Origin: Bremia lactucae
Lineage: Eukaryota; Oomycota; Peronosporomycetes; Peronosporales; Peronosporaceae
Length of the DNA: 64,000 nucleotides
Direction: 5' to 3'
Assembly (NCBI RefSeq): GCF_004359215.1
Contig: NC_090610.1
Span: 12,148,104 to 12,212,103 of the forward strand
Below the pieces are notes generated by a model that had not been told where the DNA came from, made no database searches, and was given only the letters and a program-made list of their open reading frames with translations. Numbering within the stretch: the first letter of the stretch is position 1; every line of letters starts with the position of its first letter. Position numbers and translations under genes: made by a program. Shown here in pieces: positions 22,725 through 34,795 of the stretch.

Positions 22725-24752
22725 ATACGGACGCGGACACCAACTATTAGAAAGGATATTCAGAACAACATAGTGGGATAAATGATGTTCAATGCGCTCA
22801 GCATAGTCGATGGCTATTGGCAACTGCTCGTACGAGCTTGTGGTACTTCGCTTACAGTGTTAACAATGCCCTAGGAGTGGTTACTAATGCCATAGAAGCT
22901 TTCCAATGCCCGCTAATAGTTATTGTTTTGTGACGCAACTTTTCCGCCTTCCTAGGGATAATAATTTCAGTGAAGATTAACAGACAAAGATTAAAAGATA
23001 AATATCCAGCTATAGCTGTAACATCAGCTATATTTGCAGAATGCACTGACGTATTTTGATGACAAATATATTCTTAGTCGTGTAGAACACAGTCGGTTAG
23101 ATGTGGATTATTACATGGACCACTTTGCGAGCTGTGCTCGAGTGCACGCGCACGAATATATGTTACATGCCAACGCTTCAAATAATATGATTAGTGCGAT
23201 GTTGATTCCCTTTTTAAAGGTCGATCATTGGAAAGCGAGGCCTGAGAGCGGACCCCGCCAAGGTAAAAGCCATGGTAGATTGGCCGGTTCCTACGACCAA
23301 AAGGACTCACGTAAGTGGCTTGACCTTGCCAGCTTCTCGCATAAGTCCAGCGAATATTTCACTGATATGGCTCGGCTTTTATTCCATCCTCTTTAAGTTG
23401 CGGATTAGTACTGGTCTAGCACCGAATACGACGATTTCGAAGCTGTAATGAAGAGAATCCTATATGCTACATTTGTAGTTCTGCGTGATCATAATCGGCA
23501 TTTAAGTGTCGTTCGTGACGCGTCTAGCTTTACCATAAGCTTAGCTCTGTTTCAAACAGATCTAGACGCTTTGGCTGGTTCGCTGTCGCATAGACTTGAT
23601 TACATTTTGCTCATGCTTCGCCTCTATCGTCGCCAGTCACTTACATATCCGTGCGGCTTGTGCCAAGGACGAGGATGTAGAGCTTTGCGACGATCTCTTG
23701 GGAGCAATGCGTTTGAAGCCTCGAGCTCCAGAACGTTGCCACGATTTTGTCGAGGCTACGTCGTTACCTAATCGCCGATAAACGTTTCTGCTTTTGCACG
23801 GATGCGGTGGATCCTCCGCGCATCACACGAGGAATTGAAGTATGGAATCCTCTGTTAGTATAAGATATTACTCGTAGCGATCATATATCGCTATGAGTAA
23901 TATCGTATACTACGGCTTGATGAGCCAGAGTAGTTGGTGGTCCAACCTCTACAAATGGTTCAGTACCTCTGTGCGCACATGCGAGGCGTATCAGCGGGCT
24001 AAAGCATCGGCTGATGCATCTGCACCAATTGACAGTTTGCTCATTCCCACTGGGTGAAAGGAATCTATTAGTTTGGGCTTGGTGTTTGGTATTTTGAAGG
24101 ATTCGAAGTGCAACACAGGAATCGTGGTCTTTGTTTACCGTTTGAGCAAGATGTATTAACTAGCGGCTATGCCAGATAAAATTCATGGCGAAGGTAGAAC
24201 TAAGCTTTTTTTAAAGACGTGCTGTCATCACGGTTTTTTCGGTGGAATTATCTCTTATATAGACCCCTGTTTTACGGATATGTTTTGGAAGTCAAAATTC
24301 GAGCGCTAGGTATTAGATTGGGCAGCCTTACAGCAAACCATCCGCTGACCCTGAGTGCATGAATTGCAGCGTTAGAGATAATTTGCGCAATCGTGCGCTG
24401 ATACACCGAAGCGTTGGAGCTCAAAGCTTCTCGGTTGGGATTGCATTAAATTACGCTACTCATGCCTCTACAGACTATACTTCGTTTTTTAACGGCCTAT
24501 TACATTCCAGCGTTTCGTAAATGCTACCACTACGTGGTCCAGATTTTGGTGATGGATGTTGCTGATCGACTTGCTGTTCTTGGCTCTGTCACTGTTCGAA
24601 AACAGGTTATCGAGTCTCTCGTAATGCAGTTAAAACGCTTTAGACATGTCCGTGATGAAATGGCTGGTAGCCAAGATATACAAACCGATCAAGCGGATGC
24701 AGAGGGTAGAAGCTGTTTTAAACTTATGCTGTCGGCGACCAAGTCTTGCTAA
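22725..24752 (+). pseudogene. Gypsy-B pol remnant, copy 2
   Basis: Reverse transcriptase traces begin with LLATARTSLWYFAYSVN and TNAIEAFQCP. The catalytic YFDDK is at 23052-23066, followed by SRVEHSRLDVD. RNase H and integrase pieces follow in the same order as in copy 1. The end (24462-24752) is an open frame with RKQVIESLVMQLKRFRHVRDEM, a helical region of the integrase C-terminus. Several stops and shifts remain. Confidence 0.65.
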
Positions 24753-24769
24753 ACGTTAAGATTCTAACT

Positions 24770-25506
24770 GCAACTCTTAGTGTCTGTAGTTTCCGATACC
24801 AAGTTGTATGTACGCTTTAGCGAGCTATTTTCAGTCTTGGCTAGAAATGCCAAGCGTATACGCTAAGTTTCTGCACAGGCTGCTTATACACCCAGTATTC
24901 TATTTTTGTTTGCTGAAGTTACTTCACGATCTATCCCAGGTGGACTTGAAAGCGCTACATCCCAGGTGATCTTGAAAGCGCTTGCAGCGGGAAAGAGGGC
25001 TGTGACGCAAATTGCTGCATCATCACAATGCTCAGCTGACCCCGTATCTGAAGGTTCTGTTGCTTCAGTGTCAGAAGACGGATTAGTACAGCATCAAGGA
25101 TGCTCAAAGTTCAAGCGACAAAATCACGGAGACGTTGAACCTCTTGCCTCAAATTAACAAGAGCTGTCGCCGATATTTCGTCCCCCTCCTACGTTGCTTG
25201 ATAAGCGATTAATTTTGCGAGCAGAAACTATTTAAGCGACGTCACGCAATCACCATTGTATGCACGTGGTGAGGTGTCGTGGGTATCCCGCGTCTGAGGT
25301 CTCGTGGGAGTACGGGTTTTCGGCATGATTGTTCTTACCCTGTTGACGTAATGAATGCCGCTTTAGGGGTCAAACTGCGTCGCTTGACGCTTCCCACCAA
25401 TATATGCGGGAATAGACTTCGCCGCACTCTTGGCATAGCTTGGATGCGTCACTATATATGCAGCCGAAGCACTAGTGTGCTGGCTAGTAGGAGCCTCACA
25501 ACGTGA
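24770..25506 (+). pseudogene. Gypsy-B integrase tail and chromodomain, copy 2
   Basis: The tail is open at 24906-25157 (LKALAAGKRAVTQIAAS, RQNHGDVEPLASN). The chromodomain trace (RGVVGIPRLRSRGS frame, with the SWEY frame next to it) is at 25240-25370. There is a short internal repeat of ATCCCAGGTG-containing sequence near 24936 and 24959, absent from copy 1. Confidence 0.55.
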
Positions 25507-26424
25507 ACGATCCACTGATCTCAATTAGCATTTAACCTTTTGCTTTGCAAAGCCATAGCAAAATTCTATTCTTGTCGAGCGCTCGTCATGTTGGCTGGCT
25601 CGTAGAGCTCACATAGTGCACAAGCGTCTGGCTTGATGAGCTTACACGATAAACGTGCTATCCTCTCGTGCTATCCTCTCTTCTTGTTCAATTTCCCTAA
25701 GAATAAATATGACCGGTATGGCCTTCATTCAAAGCACTGGCGCCACTTATTTGATCATGCAGATGCGCCACATTATGACTTAAAGTCCTGATCTGTGTTA
25801 GGGCAAAATACTCCTCATTAATGGGATCGCGCGCCGCGAGTTTATCAAGTGACTTTGGCTAAGGTCTTATGGACTGCCTCAGTTCCAATGGATGCAGTCG
25901 TTGCTCCTCTGCGAGGCCTCAAGAGGGGTGTGATGCCTGTGGTACATACTTAGGTTACTATGAACAGCGTATCAGTTTACGGAGCTGACACGTATCAACT
26001 CATATAGAGCTCTTGTGCTAGTGCAAGTATAAAACAGAAGGATCCATATAAAGCAACTAAGGATAAGGCATTTTACATATAACATTGAAACAAAGTTCAA
26101 TTACCTTTTCTGACCTAAAGCGTTCCATGCCTTGCTAAGCCGGACACAGTGATCGGTAAGAGCTAAAAGCAACATTTAAGGATATACTCGATTTGTTGGT
26201 CCTTTGAATCAGAACTAGAAATCTATGCGAGCTTGTACGACTCTTTGAGGTGTTTCTTTAGTTTCGTAGAACTAAGCAGCTCTCCGAGCTTTAAATCTTC
26301 CGCTAAGTTGAGCAGCCAAGTAGCTTCGCTACAGTTTATACGAAGGCTTGCTCTAACCCAGTCGTTATGGAGTTGGGGTCATGGCAAGGCCATCGCATAT
26401 AACGCAGTCACCTAGGTCTCGTCA

Positions 26425-26873
26425 TGGAGACGTAACGGGGTTGCCCGTTTGATATATATGAATTACCATGAAAGGTACAGCAAAATATATTATCTCTATA
26501 ATTAATTTTGTAACAGTAACGTGGCAGCTCTGTTCATTGGTTGCCATAGGCGCAAATTTATCAACACAACCAATTGCTGCTAGACACGCGATATGGGCGG
26601 TGAGCAATGAGTTACTAAAGATAATTGTAAATTAAAAATGTTGAAGTCAGGACTATAAGAAGGTGCAAGTGCGTAAGGATGAGGCATCTAATTACAGCTT
26701 CACCTTTTTTCCTTTCACTGTTGTTAAGTATTTGCCTCGTGATGCTAAGCCACGCTTAGCTACTTCGTTTCGTACTCTACAAGTCGTGTACTTGAGGTAA
26801 TCAGAAGCACCTTGTCTACGCTGTCATCAGTGTAGGTTAGCTTGTACTGAAGTAGTACAAGTGAAAGGTGCCT
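26425..26873 (+). repeat. LTR-B-like fragment
   Basis: It opens near GTAACGGGGTTGCCCG. Its right part has the LTR-B end features (TACAAGTCGTGTACTTGAGG, GTAGGTTAG, stem CTTGTACT / AGTACAAG) and stops at GAAAGGTGCC before the usual tip. The middle differs from other LTR-B copies and contains a short ORF listed separately. Confidence 0.5.
26468..26635 (+). CDS. Short ORF of 55 residues, unknown
   Basis: An ATG-to-TAA frame starts MKGTAKYIISIINF and ends NELLKIIVN, with a hydrophobic N-terminal half that could be a signal or membrane segment. I do not recognise it. It sits inside an LTR-like fragment, so chance occurrence is likely. Confidence 0.15.
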   Translation: MKGTAKYIISIINFVTVTWQLCSLVAIGANLSTQPIAARHAIWAVSNELLKIIVN

Positions 26874-27351
26874 AAACACAGAGTATATATAGCTTTCTTA
26901 TCCGGCATGTCCTGGGAAACCATCAAAGGTTCCAATTTTGTTATCAGACGGCGGTGCTTTCGTAGCGAATAAAGCATCAAACGGTTTTCAGTAGTGGTCA
27001 ATACACTTTATTGTGAATGTCATGACCGTACGATGTCCCAGAAAGCGAAGTCTCTGCTTTAATCAATAAAATAGTCGAGACAACCGAGGACAATATCATT
27101 CGTAGTTGCATTAAGCAGAGCATGTTTTTAACTTCTGTACCCCTCATGGCATTTGTTTGCATCAACATCAATGTGACAGTACTTAAACTACAACGACACG
27201 ATACGTGACGAAAAGTTTTGAATGGTTTTATATTGTTCACTTTGCTTAAATTGGAGGTAAAAAACTCGACAGACACAACGTAAGGCTAAATAAGGCTAGT
27301 CTATCCCCACTCAATCCAAATTTGAGCCTCCCCCATTCAAATTTGAGCCTT

Positions 27352-27822
27352 TCAACGATTCTGAAACCAAAGATATCGTAATCTATAGGCGTTCCAATTG
27401 TTATCAAATAAGAAAGTGTTGTCAGTTGTGACATGGGCGAATGCAAATTCATCAAATAAGCATTCTAGATTCCAATATTCGGAGTATCGATATATATATA
27501 TACTGCGTCGAATATAGTTAACTACACGAATGACCCCTTCTGCGCTAAGCGAAGCGACTGCAGATGACCGATTTAAAGACATTTTAGCTCGGCTGCCTCG
27601 TAACAGCTCTCGCCACAAGACTGCTTCTTTGGAAACCCATTCGCGTGGATGAACTCTGGTTGTTTGTAAGCACACAACTCGTGCTACAAGCAGACGGTGG
27701 CTTTTGAGCTCTTTATGGTCACTGAGCAAGAAAAAGGTGCATTGTCTTTCTAGATGGTCTAGAAGGCTAGCATTTGTGTTGTAGGGGCTAGCTGAGTTTG
27801 TATTTTTCAATAAAGCGGACAT
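27352..27822 (-). CDS. Hypothetical ORF of 156 residues
   Basis: The frame runs from an ATG at 27822 to a stop at 27352. It has a mixed composition: Leu-rich near the start (LLDHLERQC), basic in the middle (RELLRGSRAKMSLNRSS), and aromatic towards the end (SIYIYRYSEYWNLECLFDEFAF). No signal peptide, membrane segment or known domain is seen. It abuts the broken edge of Gypsy-A copy 3 at 27829 and may be element-derived. The 26874-27351 interval next to it shows nothing beyond a short CAAATTTGAGCCT repeat near 27310. Confidence 0.25.
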   Translation of the reverse strand: MSALLKNTNSASPYNTNASLLDHLERQCTFFLLSDHKELKSHRLLVARVVCLQTTRVHPREWVSKEAVLWRELLRGSRAKMSLNRSSAVASLSAEGVIRVVNYIRRSIYIYRYSEYWNLECLFDEFAFAHVTTDNTFLFDNNWNAYRLRYLWFQNR

Positions 27823-27828
27823 GAGGTA

Positions 27829-28390
27829 TTAGCTTATGGGGATGGATACCCTCGCCAACGAAAGAGATAGCTCGTTCGAAGCCCCTTTGCCTAACGGTGG
27901 TTTAAGAGGCGTTTAACAAGAAAACGCTTCTCACCACCCGAATCCGTCAATGCATGTGGAGGAGGAGGAAAGAACGGGTTCGCCTCGTTTGACGAGCCCG
28001 AATCAATATCGTTATTAGGATCACACCTTTTAGTTTTTGAGGGAGGACATTGATCACGAGGGATCCCGTCGCCGCGAGATAGCGGTGACGGTTGATAATG
28101 TTAATCATGACTAGTTGAAAAGGTGTGCGAAAATTGCGACTGATCAACTGGTGAACAAAAGGACACATCACTCCCTTCAAAACAAGCTGGTGACAGCTCG
28201 TCAGAAGATCTCTTCCTTGGAGGATGTAGTGGATCGTCTGGTTCATGAGAACCAGACTTTGTCCCGAGACTATCATTCTTAAGCTCGGAACCATCAGGCG
28301 TTTACAGACGCCATAGACCGTTACGGGGCCAGAATCGGAAGAAGCCTCGTACTGATGGTAAGGGCGGTGGCGCCCAACATAAAACGTAAG
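27829..28390 (+). pseudogene. Gypsy-A antisense ORF, C-terminal half
   Basis: Plus-strand translation gives LANERD, then SPRLTSPNQ, and near 28080-28260 a coiled-coil run with ATDQL, LQNKLVTARQKISSLEDVVD and RLVHENQTL (Leu/Val/Ile at heptad spacing). Two stops interrupt it. The same segment is open on the minus strand as the extended integrase C-terminus (27947-28648), so the two frames overlap by several hundred nt. Confidence 0.55.
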
Positions 28391-31300
28391 ATGCGTACGT
28401 ATCCTACGAGGCAGATCGATCGTGTACGCATTGCCTTGGCGGTGCAGTACACATAACGGGCCGATATACATAAGCAGCAATTTATTACTGCCCACATTCG
28501 TCACTACATGTTTTGGTAAGTTATCCGTAGACAGTATGACTAGGTCGTTGACATTAAATGAAAGAATGTTGGCTCTCCCATTTTTGTCAGAGTTTCGTTT
28601 CTGTCGGTCCACCACATCGGCGATGGAATTTTGTACGAAACGGACCACTGCTTCTCTAGCCAGCAGGAAACCACTTGCTGACTTAATTTTTTTTTGTGTT
28701 CAGTGCGAGCGATCGCACTGCGGAGATGTCAATCTCCTCTTCGGTGAGAGCATTATTGTTCTAAAATACTCAGCATCGTTATCAAAGTCAGTAAAGCTTT
28801 ATTGATTTTACTGAGTTTGTTCACTTCAATGTTATTTAGATCAATATTGGTATCCTTTGCATTGACGCTGGGTCTATACGCGATGAGCAAGAGTAGAAAG
28901 TTCTTTGCTCGAGCGAGTCCCTCCCCCCATGTCTAAGAGTCACTCTCAAAGAAGGTGGGTATACGTGGATGGTATTAGCCGTTCACGTAAAACGGTGTAT
29001 GCTTTGTCGAGGCCTGTACTGAATTGTTTTGATGGCAAATTCTACCATCGGTAAGAACTCGCTTTAATGCGTAGAATGGACGTATCCCGAAGTATCTCTT
29101 CGAAGTTACGGTTTGCACGCTCCGTCTGACCATCTATTTCAGGATTATCAAAAGCTGACATCTTCAATTGTGTTCGAAGTGTTATAAGCACAATTTACCA
29201 AAATTCCGCCGCGAGTTTAAGGTCACGATCTGAGACCAGTTTGCGGGGTAACTCATGAAGTGTCAACAAAGACACGATCATAGCTTTTGGCTGTGATCGA
29301 CTCCGGTACTGCAGCAAGTGTACCATTTTGCTCAAACGATCAGCAGAAACAAAAATACCTTAATTCTTGCGATCCTCATCGAGAAATCCGAAGACGAAGT
29401 CCATAGACACGGACTGTCAACACTCTGCCGGAACAGGCTGAGATAGTATCGGAGCACGGGATGAAGCACTCGGCTGCACCCATTGACAAAGCACATATGT
29501 ACTTGCGGAAGGTCTTCTACTGGCGTGGCCAGTAGAAGTCGCAACTTATCGTGAGATAAGTCTTCTTACGTCCACGATGACCGTTTATTGGTGCATCGTG
29601 GCACTCATACATGATGCGTAAACGCAAATCATTATGGGTGGGGATGACGACACGAGGTGAGTAGCGAACCTATCCTGGTGGTGTAGTAGTCCGCCACTCA
29701 CTTCAAAACCTGGAGGCCCCGTCGATACCCGGGGCGGACAAATCCTTTAAAGCATAATGGGAGGTGTTTTTGTCCTGTGCACCCAAAAAGGTGTACATGA
29801 TTAGAAATTCAAAAACTAACCAATCATCAATTGAAAGGCAAGTCCGCTGTAACACGAGGTGTGTTGCGAGCAATGGCTATATTATACAATAAACATTGCG
29901 TGTTGTATATCGATCTGTTGAGGATCAATACAATATCGATATCGACAATCCTTTTAAGGGTTGTTGAGATAGATTTCTTAGGTAATCCATCAACCGTTTA
30001 AGAGCCTTATCCCCTTGATAAGCTCTTCTACTCGTCAAGTAATGTTGACGACGGAACACTTATTGTTGCAACAGTGGCCTTGTGCTCACTATAATTTGCA
30101 CAGCCGGCTTAAAATTAGGCCGGGACGAAAAGGAATCAGTGATGGCGTTAAGTCGTCCTGATAATTACTCTACCGTGTGTAAAGACGTATGGTCCGTATA
30201 TAGAATGAATGGTCTATCTCCGAAGAGATAGATCCAAAAATTAGCTAGTGCATATTTCATGGCAAGGCGTTCCTTGTCATGCATTGGATAGTTGCATTCA
30301 GCTGGTTGAAGCTGATGCGATTGACAACCGATGACGCACTCTGCGCCGTCTGTAGCATATTGCATCGACGCACAGCCGATTGCAAATCGCAGGCGTCACA
30401 GACCCCATGAAATGGTCGGCCTTGGTCAGCAATCACCAGGGCTGGCGATTGCATCAAGCTTTGTCTAATACCCTCAAAGGAACGCTGACAATCAGCATTC
30501 CAAGGCCATTTAACATTTTCTCAACAAAGAAAAGTATGTACTGTCATTTCGGTATAATTGCGTTAGTACTTGTGCAGGTACGTCGCAAAGCTGAGAAACT
30601 TTCGAAGTCCCTTTACATCGACTGGCACAGGCCAATCGGAGATCGCCTTGATCTTTTCCGGATTTGGGCGTAAACCGTGTTTACCCACGATGCGCTTAAG
30701 AAGTAGTATTTCGCTTGCAGCGACTATACACTTCTTGAGATTTGTATGCAACTTGTGATTATGCGCAAATGTAAGAACCTTTCGGACGTGGGTACGATGT
30801 ACTTCAACGTGACTTTCGATTCATGACTCTGCTAGGAACGGAGACATCATCAAAATAATTCGGTGCGAAATCCCGCATCAGTCTTAACAGATTGTTTACA
30901 CATCTCTTGAATATCGCAGAGGCATTACTAAGTCCTTAAGTCCCTGTGGCATGACTAGCCCCTCCCATAGCATACCGCTTGGGGTGCTTACTGCTGTGAA
31001 CGGGATATTTTGTTCACGCATAAGGATCTGATAGAATTCATCTACAAGATCCATTAACAAAAATATAGTACTTTTGACATACCGTCAATGATTAAGTCTT
31101 TTCGTGGTATCGGCGTTTGAGCCGGTACCGTTGCAGCATTAAATTTACTGAACGCATGCAAGTTAATTTCCCTCACATGGCCCGCTGCTAAGCGATCGGC
31201 AAAGATTTTGTCGATCGCTAATACTTTTTCACGAGGCAATGACCATTGCTTCATGACCCAGTATTTCGAATCTGGAATCAGGTCATTTTCGTTTCGAGTG

Positions 31301-32205
31301 CCTTTATCCTTATGCAGCCCGCGCGGTGCGGACAGAGGGAATACATCCTTGAATTTAATTAAATCTTTTTATAAAGGATTGTATTCAAAGACTCCAAAGA
31401 TTGGGACGTAAAATGTTCAACCCGGGGCTTCTCATCGGGAACACTTTCGTTTATCAATTAGCTGATGAGATCCCGTTCGTTCTCGACAAATACTATTGCC
31501 GACCGAATATCGGCCACATAGCTGTAATCTGTGAAAAGGACGTAGAGCTGCATGACTTTGCCGCTGCGCAGATCACGCAAGAACCGTTTCGGTTCAAGCG
31601 TTGGCAAATGAGTTATTCTCAAAGCTATCTTCGGAGGCGCTATCAGATCAAGTGTATAAGCGCCTACACTTGATCCATTATTTACTAAGACAATTAATGT
31701 TAATTTCCACTTAAGATATTATTTTTAAAGGTATTTGAGAACCTTTGACCACAGTTTTCTGGGTACTTATTCCCGCAAATTTTTAAGGACCGATTTCCTC
31801 ACGTTTTATTGCGGGAATATCCTCCCTAATTGCCTTTAGCTGTAATTGCGCATCCACAGTGAGATCCTCTACAAGGGACTTTCCAGTCGATCTTGGACTT
31901 TCGCACTGCCTCTTATGTATTGGCGTTTCAAATTTTCTTGGATGTTGCTGTCCAAGCAAGCATCCTTCTTTTGTACCACTCAAATTATTCGATTGGTCGA
32001 ACTTCGACGCTGCCTGTGCTTCTGCACAGCCGTCGCGATCTAACTTCACATTATTACACTGAGATCTTGTGCAGTCTTGGAAACGGCCAAAACACAAGTG
32101 AGGCCATCGACATCCGCACCCTTGTGGACGCTCCAAGACGTTCATCAGATGACCCTGAAACGAGATACAGGCATCGACACGGCTTGATGCTGCCAATTTA
32201 TACAT
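28320..32205 (-). pseudogene. Gypsy-A pol remnant
   Basis: From right to left on the minus strand are the protease-linker part (QAASKFDQSNNLSGTKE, 32205-31783) and reverse transcriptase pieces (LPREKVLAIDKIFADRLAAGH at 31254, IVGKHGLRPNPEKIKAISDW at 30751). RNase H follows (GAECVIGCQSHQLQPAECNY at 30365), then the integrase HHCC and core (29640-29100). The integrase end reads RQGNAYTIDLPRR and FYVGRHRPYHQYE (28450-28320). The frame 28648-27947 is open for 233 codons. Elsewhere stops and shifts abound. Confidence 0.65.
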
Positions 32206-32385
32206 GGCTCGTACTTTCTAAGCCATAGTAATTAATGGAACGATGAAATCAGCATCGTACTGGTTACCCTTTAACGTATACTGGATACCAACTACACGTT
32301 TCTTTCAAGACGCGCCAGATCCCATATGCCCATGTTGGATGGAAACGTACGTTGGACTACGAAGTGCTATCAGGTTTAACAGGGC

Positions 32386-32602
32386 ATTTTTCGTTAGTGC
32401 TGATATTCGTACTATTTAACGTACACTGCTTTCAGTGAAGGCGGGTGCCGCGACTTCTACACGTACACAACGTGCAGAAAAAAGGTCCCAAGTAGCTTAC
32501 AAGTCTTAATTACTAAAGGTGAATACTAACGCTTTAGAATAGGGAAAATTAATAATTAAGTTCTTTCATAACGATCTTCTATCTATTTTTTTAATTATAT
32601 AA
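32386..32602 (-). repeat. LTR-B 3' part, 5' LTR of Gypsy-A copy 3
   Basis: It has GGGCATTTTTCGTTAGTGCT (degraded tip plus stem), GAAGGCGGGTGCC, ACACAACGTGCAGA and CATAACGATCTTCTATC, all in minus orientation. The leader with GGACTACGAAGTGCTA lies immediately to the left, as expected for the primer-binding side. Confidence 0.55.
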
Positions 32603-32659
32603 TGCGCCTCCCCGCATACCCGTCGTCCCGAAATCTTGAAGACAGACATCTTTAAGTAT

Positions 32660-33360
32660 AGGTGAGTCGAAGAAGACTCCCTCCTAAGATGGTCCGTTGG
32701 GTCGGACCATGCCATACGGACTCGTCACATCGTCGACGAGCAAATGCAAGTCGCATTTGCTCAGTCAAATGTGGCAGGTCGTGCCATACTAGGTCTTAAG
32801 TTGCGCGACCCATATGTCTTTGGGTCGCTAGAGGCTTTTCAAAGCCGGCTCAAACAGACATTTGAACCGCCTACGGCTGAGCTCAGAGTTCGATCAGAGC
32901 TTCTGAAACTCAAGCAAGGCAAGCGTGATATTCCCACTTATGCCCAGCATATACGACTCTTAGCGAGTTGTATTACAAACAACCCAGTTGATGAACACAC
33001 GCTGATTACGGTGTTCATGCAAGGTCTTACGATAGTCCCGTAACGACCCACCTGTTCCGTTTGGAACTGAATACGCTAGAAGAAGCAATACCCGTTGCGG
33101 AACAGGAGGATTTTAGCTTGAGACAGGCTCAAGCTAGTTCGTCATCGTATCGTCCTCCACGACGACACGAGCTTGGAGATCCAGAACCTTTGGACCTCTC
33201 TTACATGGAAAGCGAGAAATCTCGCTTTTTGAACAATACGCGATTGCAGAAATGCAATCGCTTTCAAAGTTAGGACAATACGCTCATGAGGTAGTGCCCC
33301 ACGCCCAGTACCGAGAAGTACTGAACAAAATTATGGACCGAATGCCAAAAAGGGCAACGG
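32660..33360 (+). pseudogene. Gypsy-A gag, capsid and nucleocapsid region
   Basis: The frame containing the ATG at 32744 is open from about 32670 and reads GRAILGLKLRDPYVFGSLEAF, FEPPTAELRVRSELLKLKQG and VDEHTLITVFMQGL, which is the retrotransposon capsid-like region. After a one-base shift near 33043 the frame continues with TLEEAIPVAEQEDFSLRQAQ, then LDLSYMESEK and LQKCNRFQS. The last piece is the CCHC knuckle with its second Cys lost. The product would form the particle and bind RNA. Confidence 0.65.
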
Positions 33361-34748
33361 TCAGTAAAAACAATCCCACTGTTGCAACATTTATTTTAAG
33401 TGTTCCGTCATCAACCGTATTTGATGACATAAAGAAAGTTAACGCAGAAGATAAGGACCTTCTGTGTTTAATGGATCATCTGATGAATCCATCCGATAAA
33501 TCCTAAAGATTTACCAACTTTATTTTGATCGTCATCCGATCGATACACAAGACGCAGCGGCTTATTGTATTACTCAGCCGTTGCCAACGACACTCCACGT
33601 GTCGTCGTCCCAACTCACAATGATTTGCGCTTGCGCATCATGTATGAGTGTCACGATGCACCAACAAGTGGACATAGTGGACGTGAGAAGACTTATCTCA
33701 CAGTAAGTCGCGACGCGACATTTACTGGCCCCGCCAGTATCAGTTCGTGCGCAAGTACATTCGTGATTGCGAGGTATGTCAACGGGTGAAGCCTAGCCCT
33801 TCATACCGTGCGCCTCTCCAACCTCTACTTCTTCCGGCAGAGTGCTGGCAGTCCGTATCTATGGACTCCGTCTTCGTCTTAGACGATCACAAAAATAATC
33901 GTTGTTTTTGTAGAAAGATTCAGCAAGATGGTACATCTTCCTGCAGTACAGAGTCGATCATGGCTCCGGGCTGTGCCCGTGTTTCTATCGACACGGTATT
34001 CAAACTCCATGGTTACTCCGTGAAATGGTCTCGGATAGAGATCCACGGTTTACGGTGGAGTTCTGGCAATCCGTGTTCCGATCTCTCGAAACACGGCTGA
34101 CTATGTCAACATTCGCTCACCCAGAAACGAATGGTCAAACAGAACGCCTATATCGCGTCCTAGAAGAGATTCTTCGAGGTTCCGTCCAATCGTATCCGAA
34201 TTGGAGCGAGTTTTTACCGATGGTCAATTTCGCCATTAAAAATTTGGTGCATGCGTCTACAACGCATACACCGTTCTTCGTGGATGGCGTAAGCCATCCA
34301 CGTATACCCACCCAATTAGAAGGAACCTCTAGTTTAAGGGGGGGGTGGACTCGCACGAGCAAAACCATTTCTGGCCTATGCTTATCATGCGTCGGAGTTA
34401 ACAACGACCGGAATGATGTCGATGTCGCCTCAATCGACATCGAAGATGAGAAAACTTTCATGGCAGTGAACACAAAGCGCATTCAAAAAGACAAAACAAA
34501 TGAGTCAGCAGAGGTATTTCTGCTGACTCGAGAATCAGTAATCCGTTTCGTACATGATTCCATTACTAACGCAGTGGACCGTCAAAAACGGAACGCAGAC
34601 AAACATGGAAGAGCAAACGTTCTTTCATTTAAAGTTATTGACCTAGTGCTACTCTCTACTGTGAACTTACCTAAGCGTTTAAACACTAATGTGAGTAGCA
34701 GTAAACTACTACCCAAATTCATTGGGCCATTTCGTGTACTGCATCGCA
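33361..34748 (+). pseudogene. Gypsy-A integrase, largest intact segment
   Basis: The HHCC finger is visible as MYECHDAPTSGHSG (33640) and RDCEVCQRVK (33760). The core is shifted once or twice between 33780 and 34025. From 34025 a 246-codon frame is uninterrupted: LVSDRDPRF equivalent (first visible catalytic Asp), ETNGQTERLYRVLEE (catalytic Glu), SEFLPMVNFAIKN, then the C-terminal VDRQKRNADKHGRAN and LPKFIGPFRVLHR. It ends when the LTR-A tip of copy 5 replaces the last part at 34749. Confidence 0.65.
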
Positions 34749-34782
34749 GTGTTAATTTCATGTAACGATACACCCCGTTACG
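34749..34782 (-). repeat. LTR-A tip
   Basis: GTGTTAATTTCATGTAACG followed by ATACACCCCGTTACG equals the last 34 bp of minus-oriented LTR-A copies, with the final A changed to G. The rest of the LTR is replaced by integrase of copy 4. Confidence 0.7.
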
Positions 34783-34795
34783 TCACCCCTCCCTT
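34783..34795 (-). promoter_or_regulatory. Polypurine tract of Gypsy-A copy 5
   Basis: On the minus strand AAGGGAGGGGTGA directly precedes the LTR tip, as a plus-strand primer tract should. An identical tract is at 63389-63401. It fixes minus as the sense strand of this element, independent of the pol frames. Confidence 0.65.

Larger units (their letters stand above)
22014..26420 (+). mobile_element. Gypsy-B copy 2, duplicate of the 6391-12335 region
   Basis: It starts at the equivalent of 6396 (GAGGTCTCTTTATGATAGCAA), so it lacks the gag part found in copy 1. It has no LTR-A insertion at 22305. It continues through pol, chromodomain and the 3' region to about 26345, with the last 400 bp inverted relative to copy 1. 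The block is a segmental duplicate, not an independent insertion, because the flanking DDE remnant is duplicated with it. Confidence 0.65.
27829..32602 (-). mobile_element. Gypsy-A copy 3
   Basis: Read on the minus strand from the right: a partial 5' LTR-B (32386-32602), leader (about 32320-32385), protease-region remnant, reverse transcriptase, RNase H and integrase. The antisense ORF lies on the plus strand at 27829-28390. Gag is deleted between about 32222 and 32340, and the 3' LTR is lost at 27829. It is convergent with Gypsy-A copy 4 on its right flank. Confidence 0.7.
32640..34748 (+). mobile_element. Gypsy-A copy 4, gag and integrase only
   Basis: A gag segment (32660-33360) is joined directly to the end of RNase H and the integrase (33361-34748). 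Protease, reverse transcriptase and most of RNase H are deleted. No LTR of its own is attached: at the left it abuts the LTR-B of copy 3 and at the right it runs into the LTR-A tip of copy 5. It contains some of the least broken Gypsy-A frames. Confidence 0.65.
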
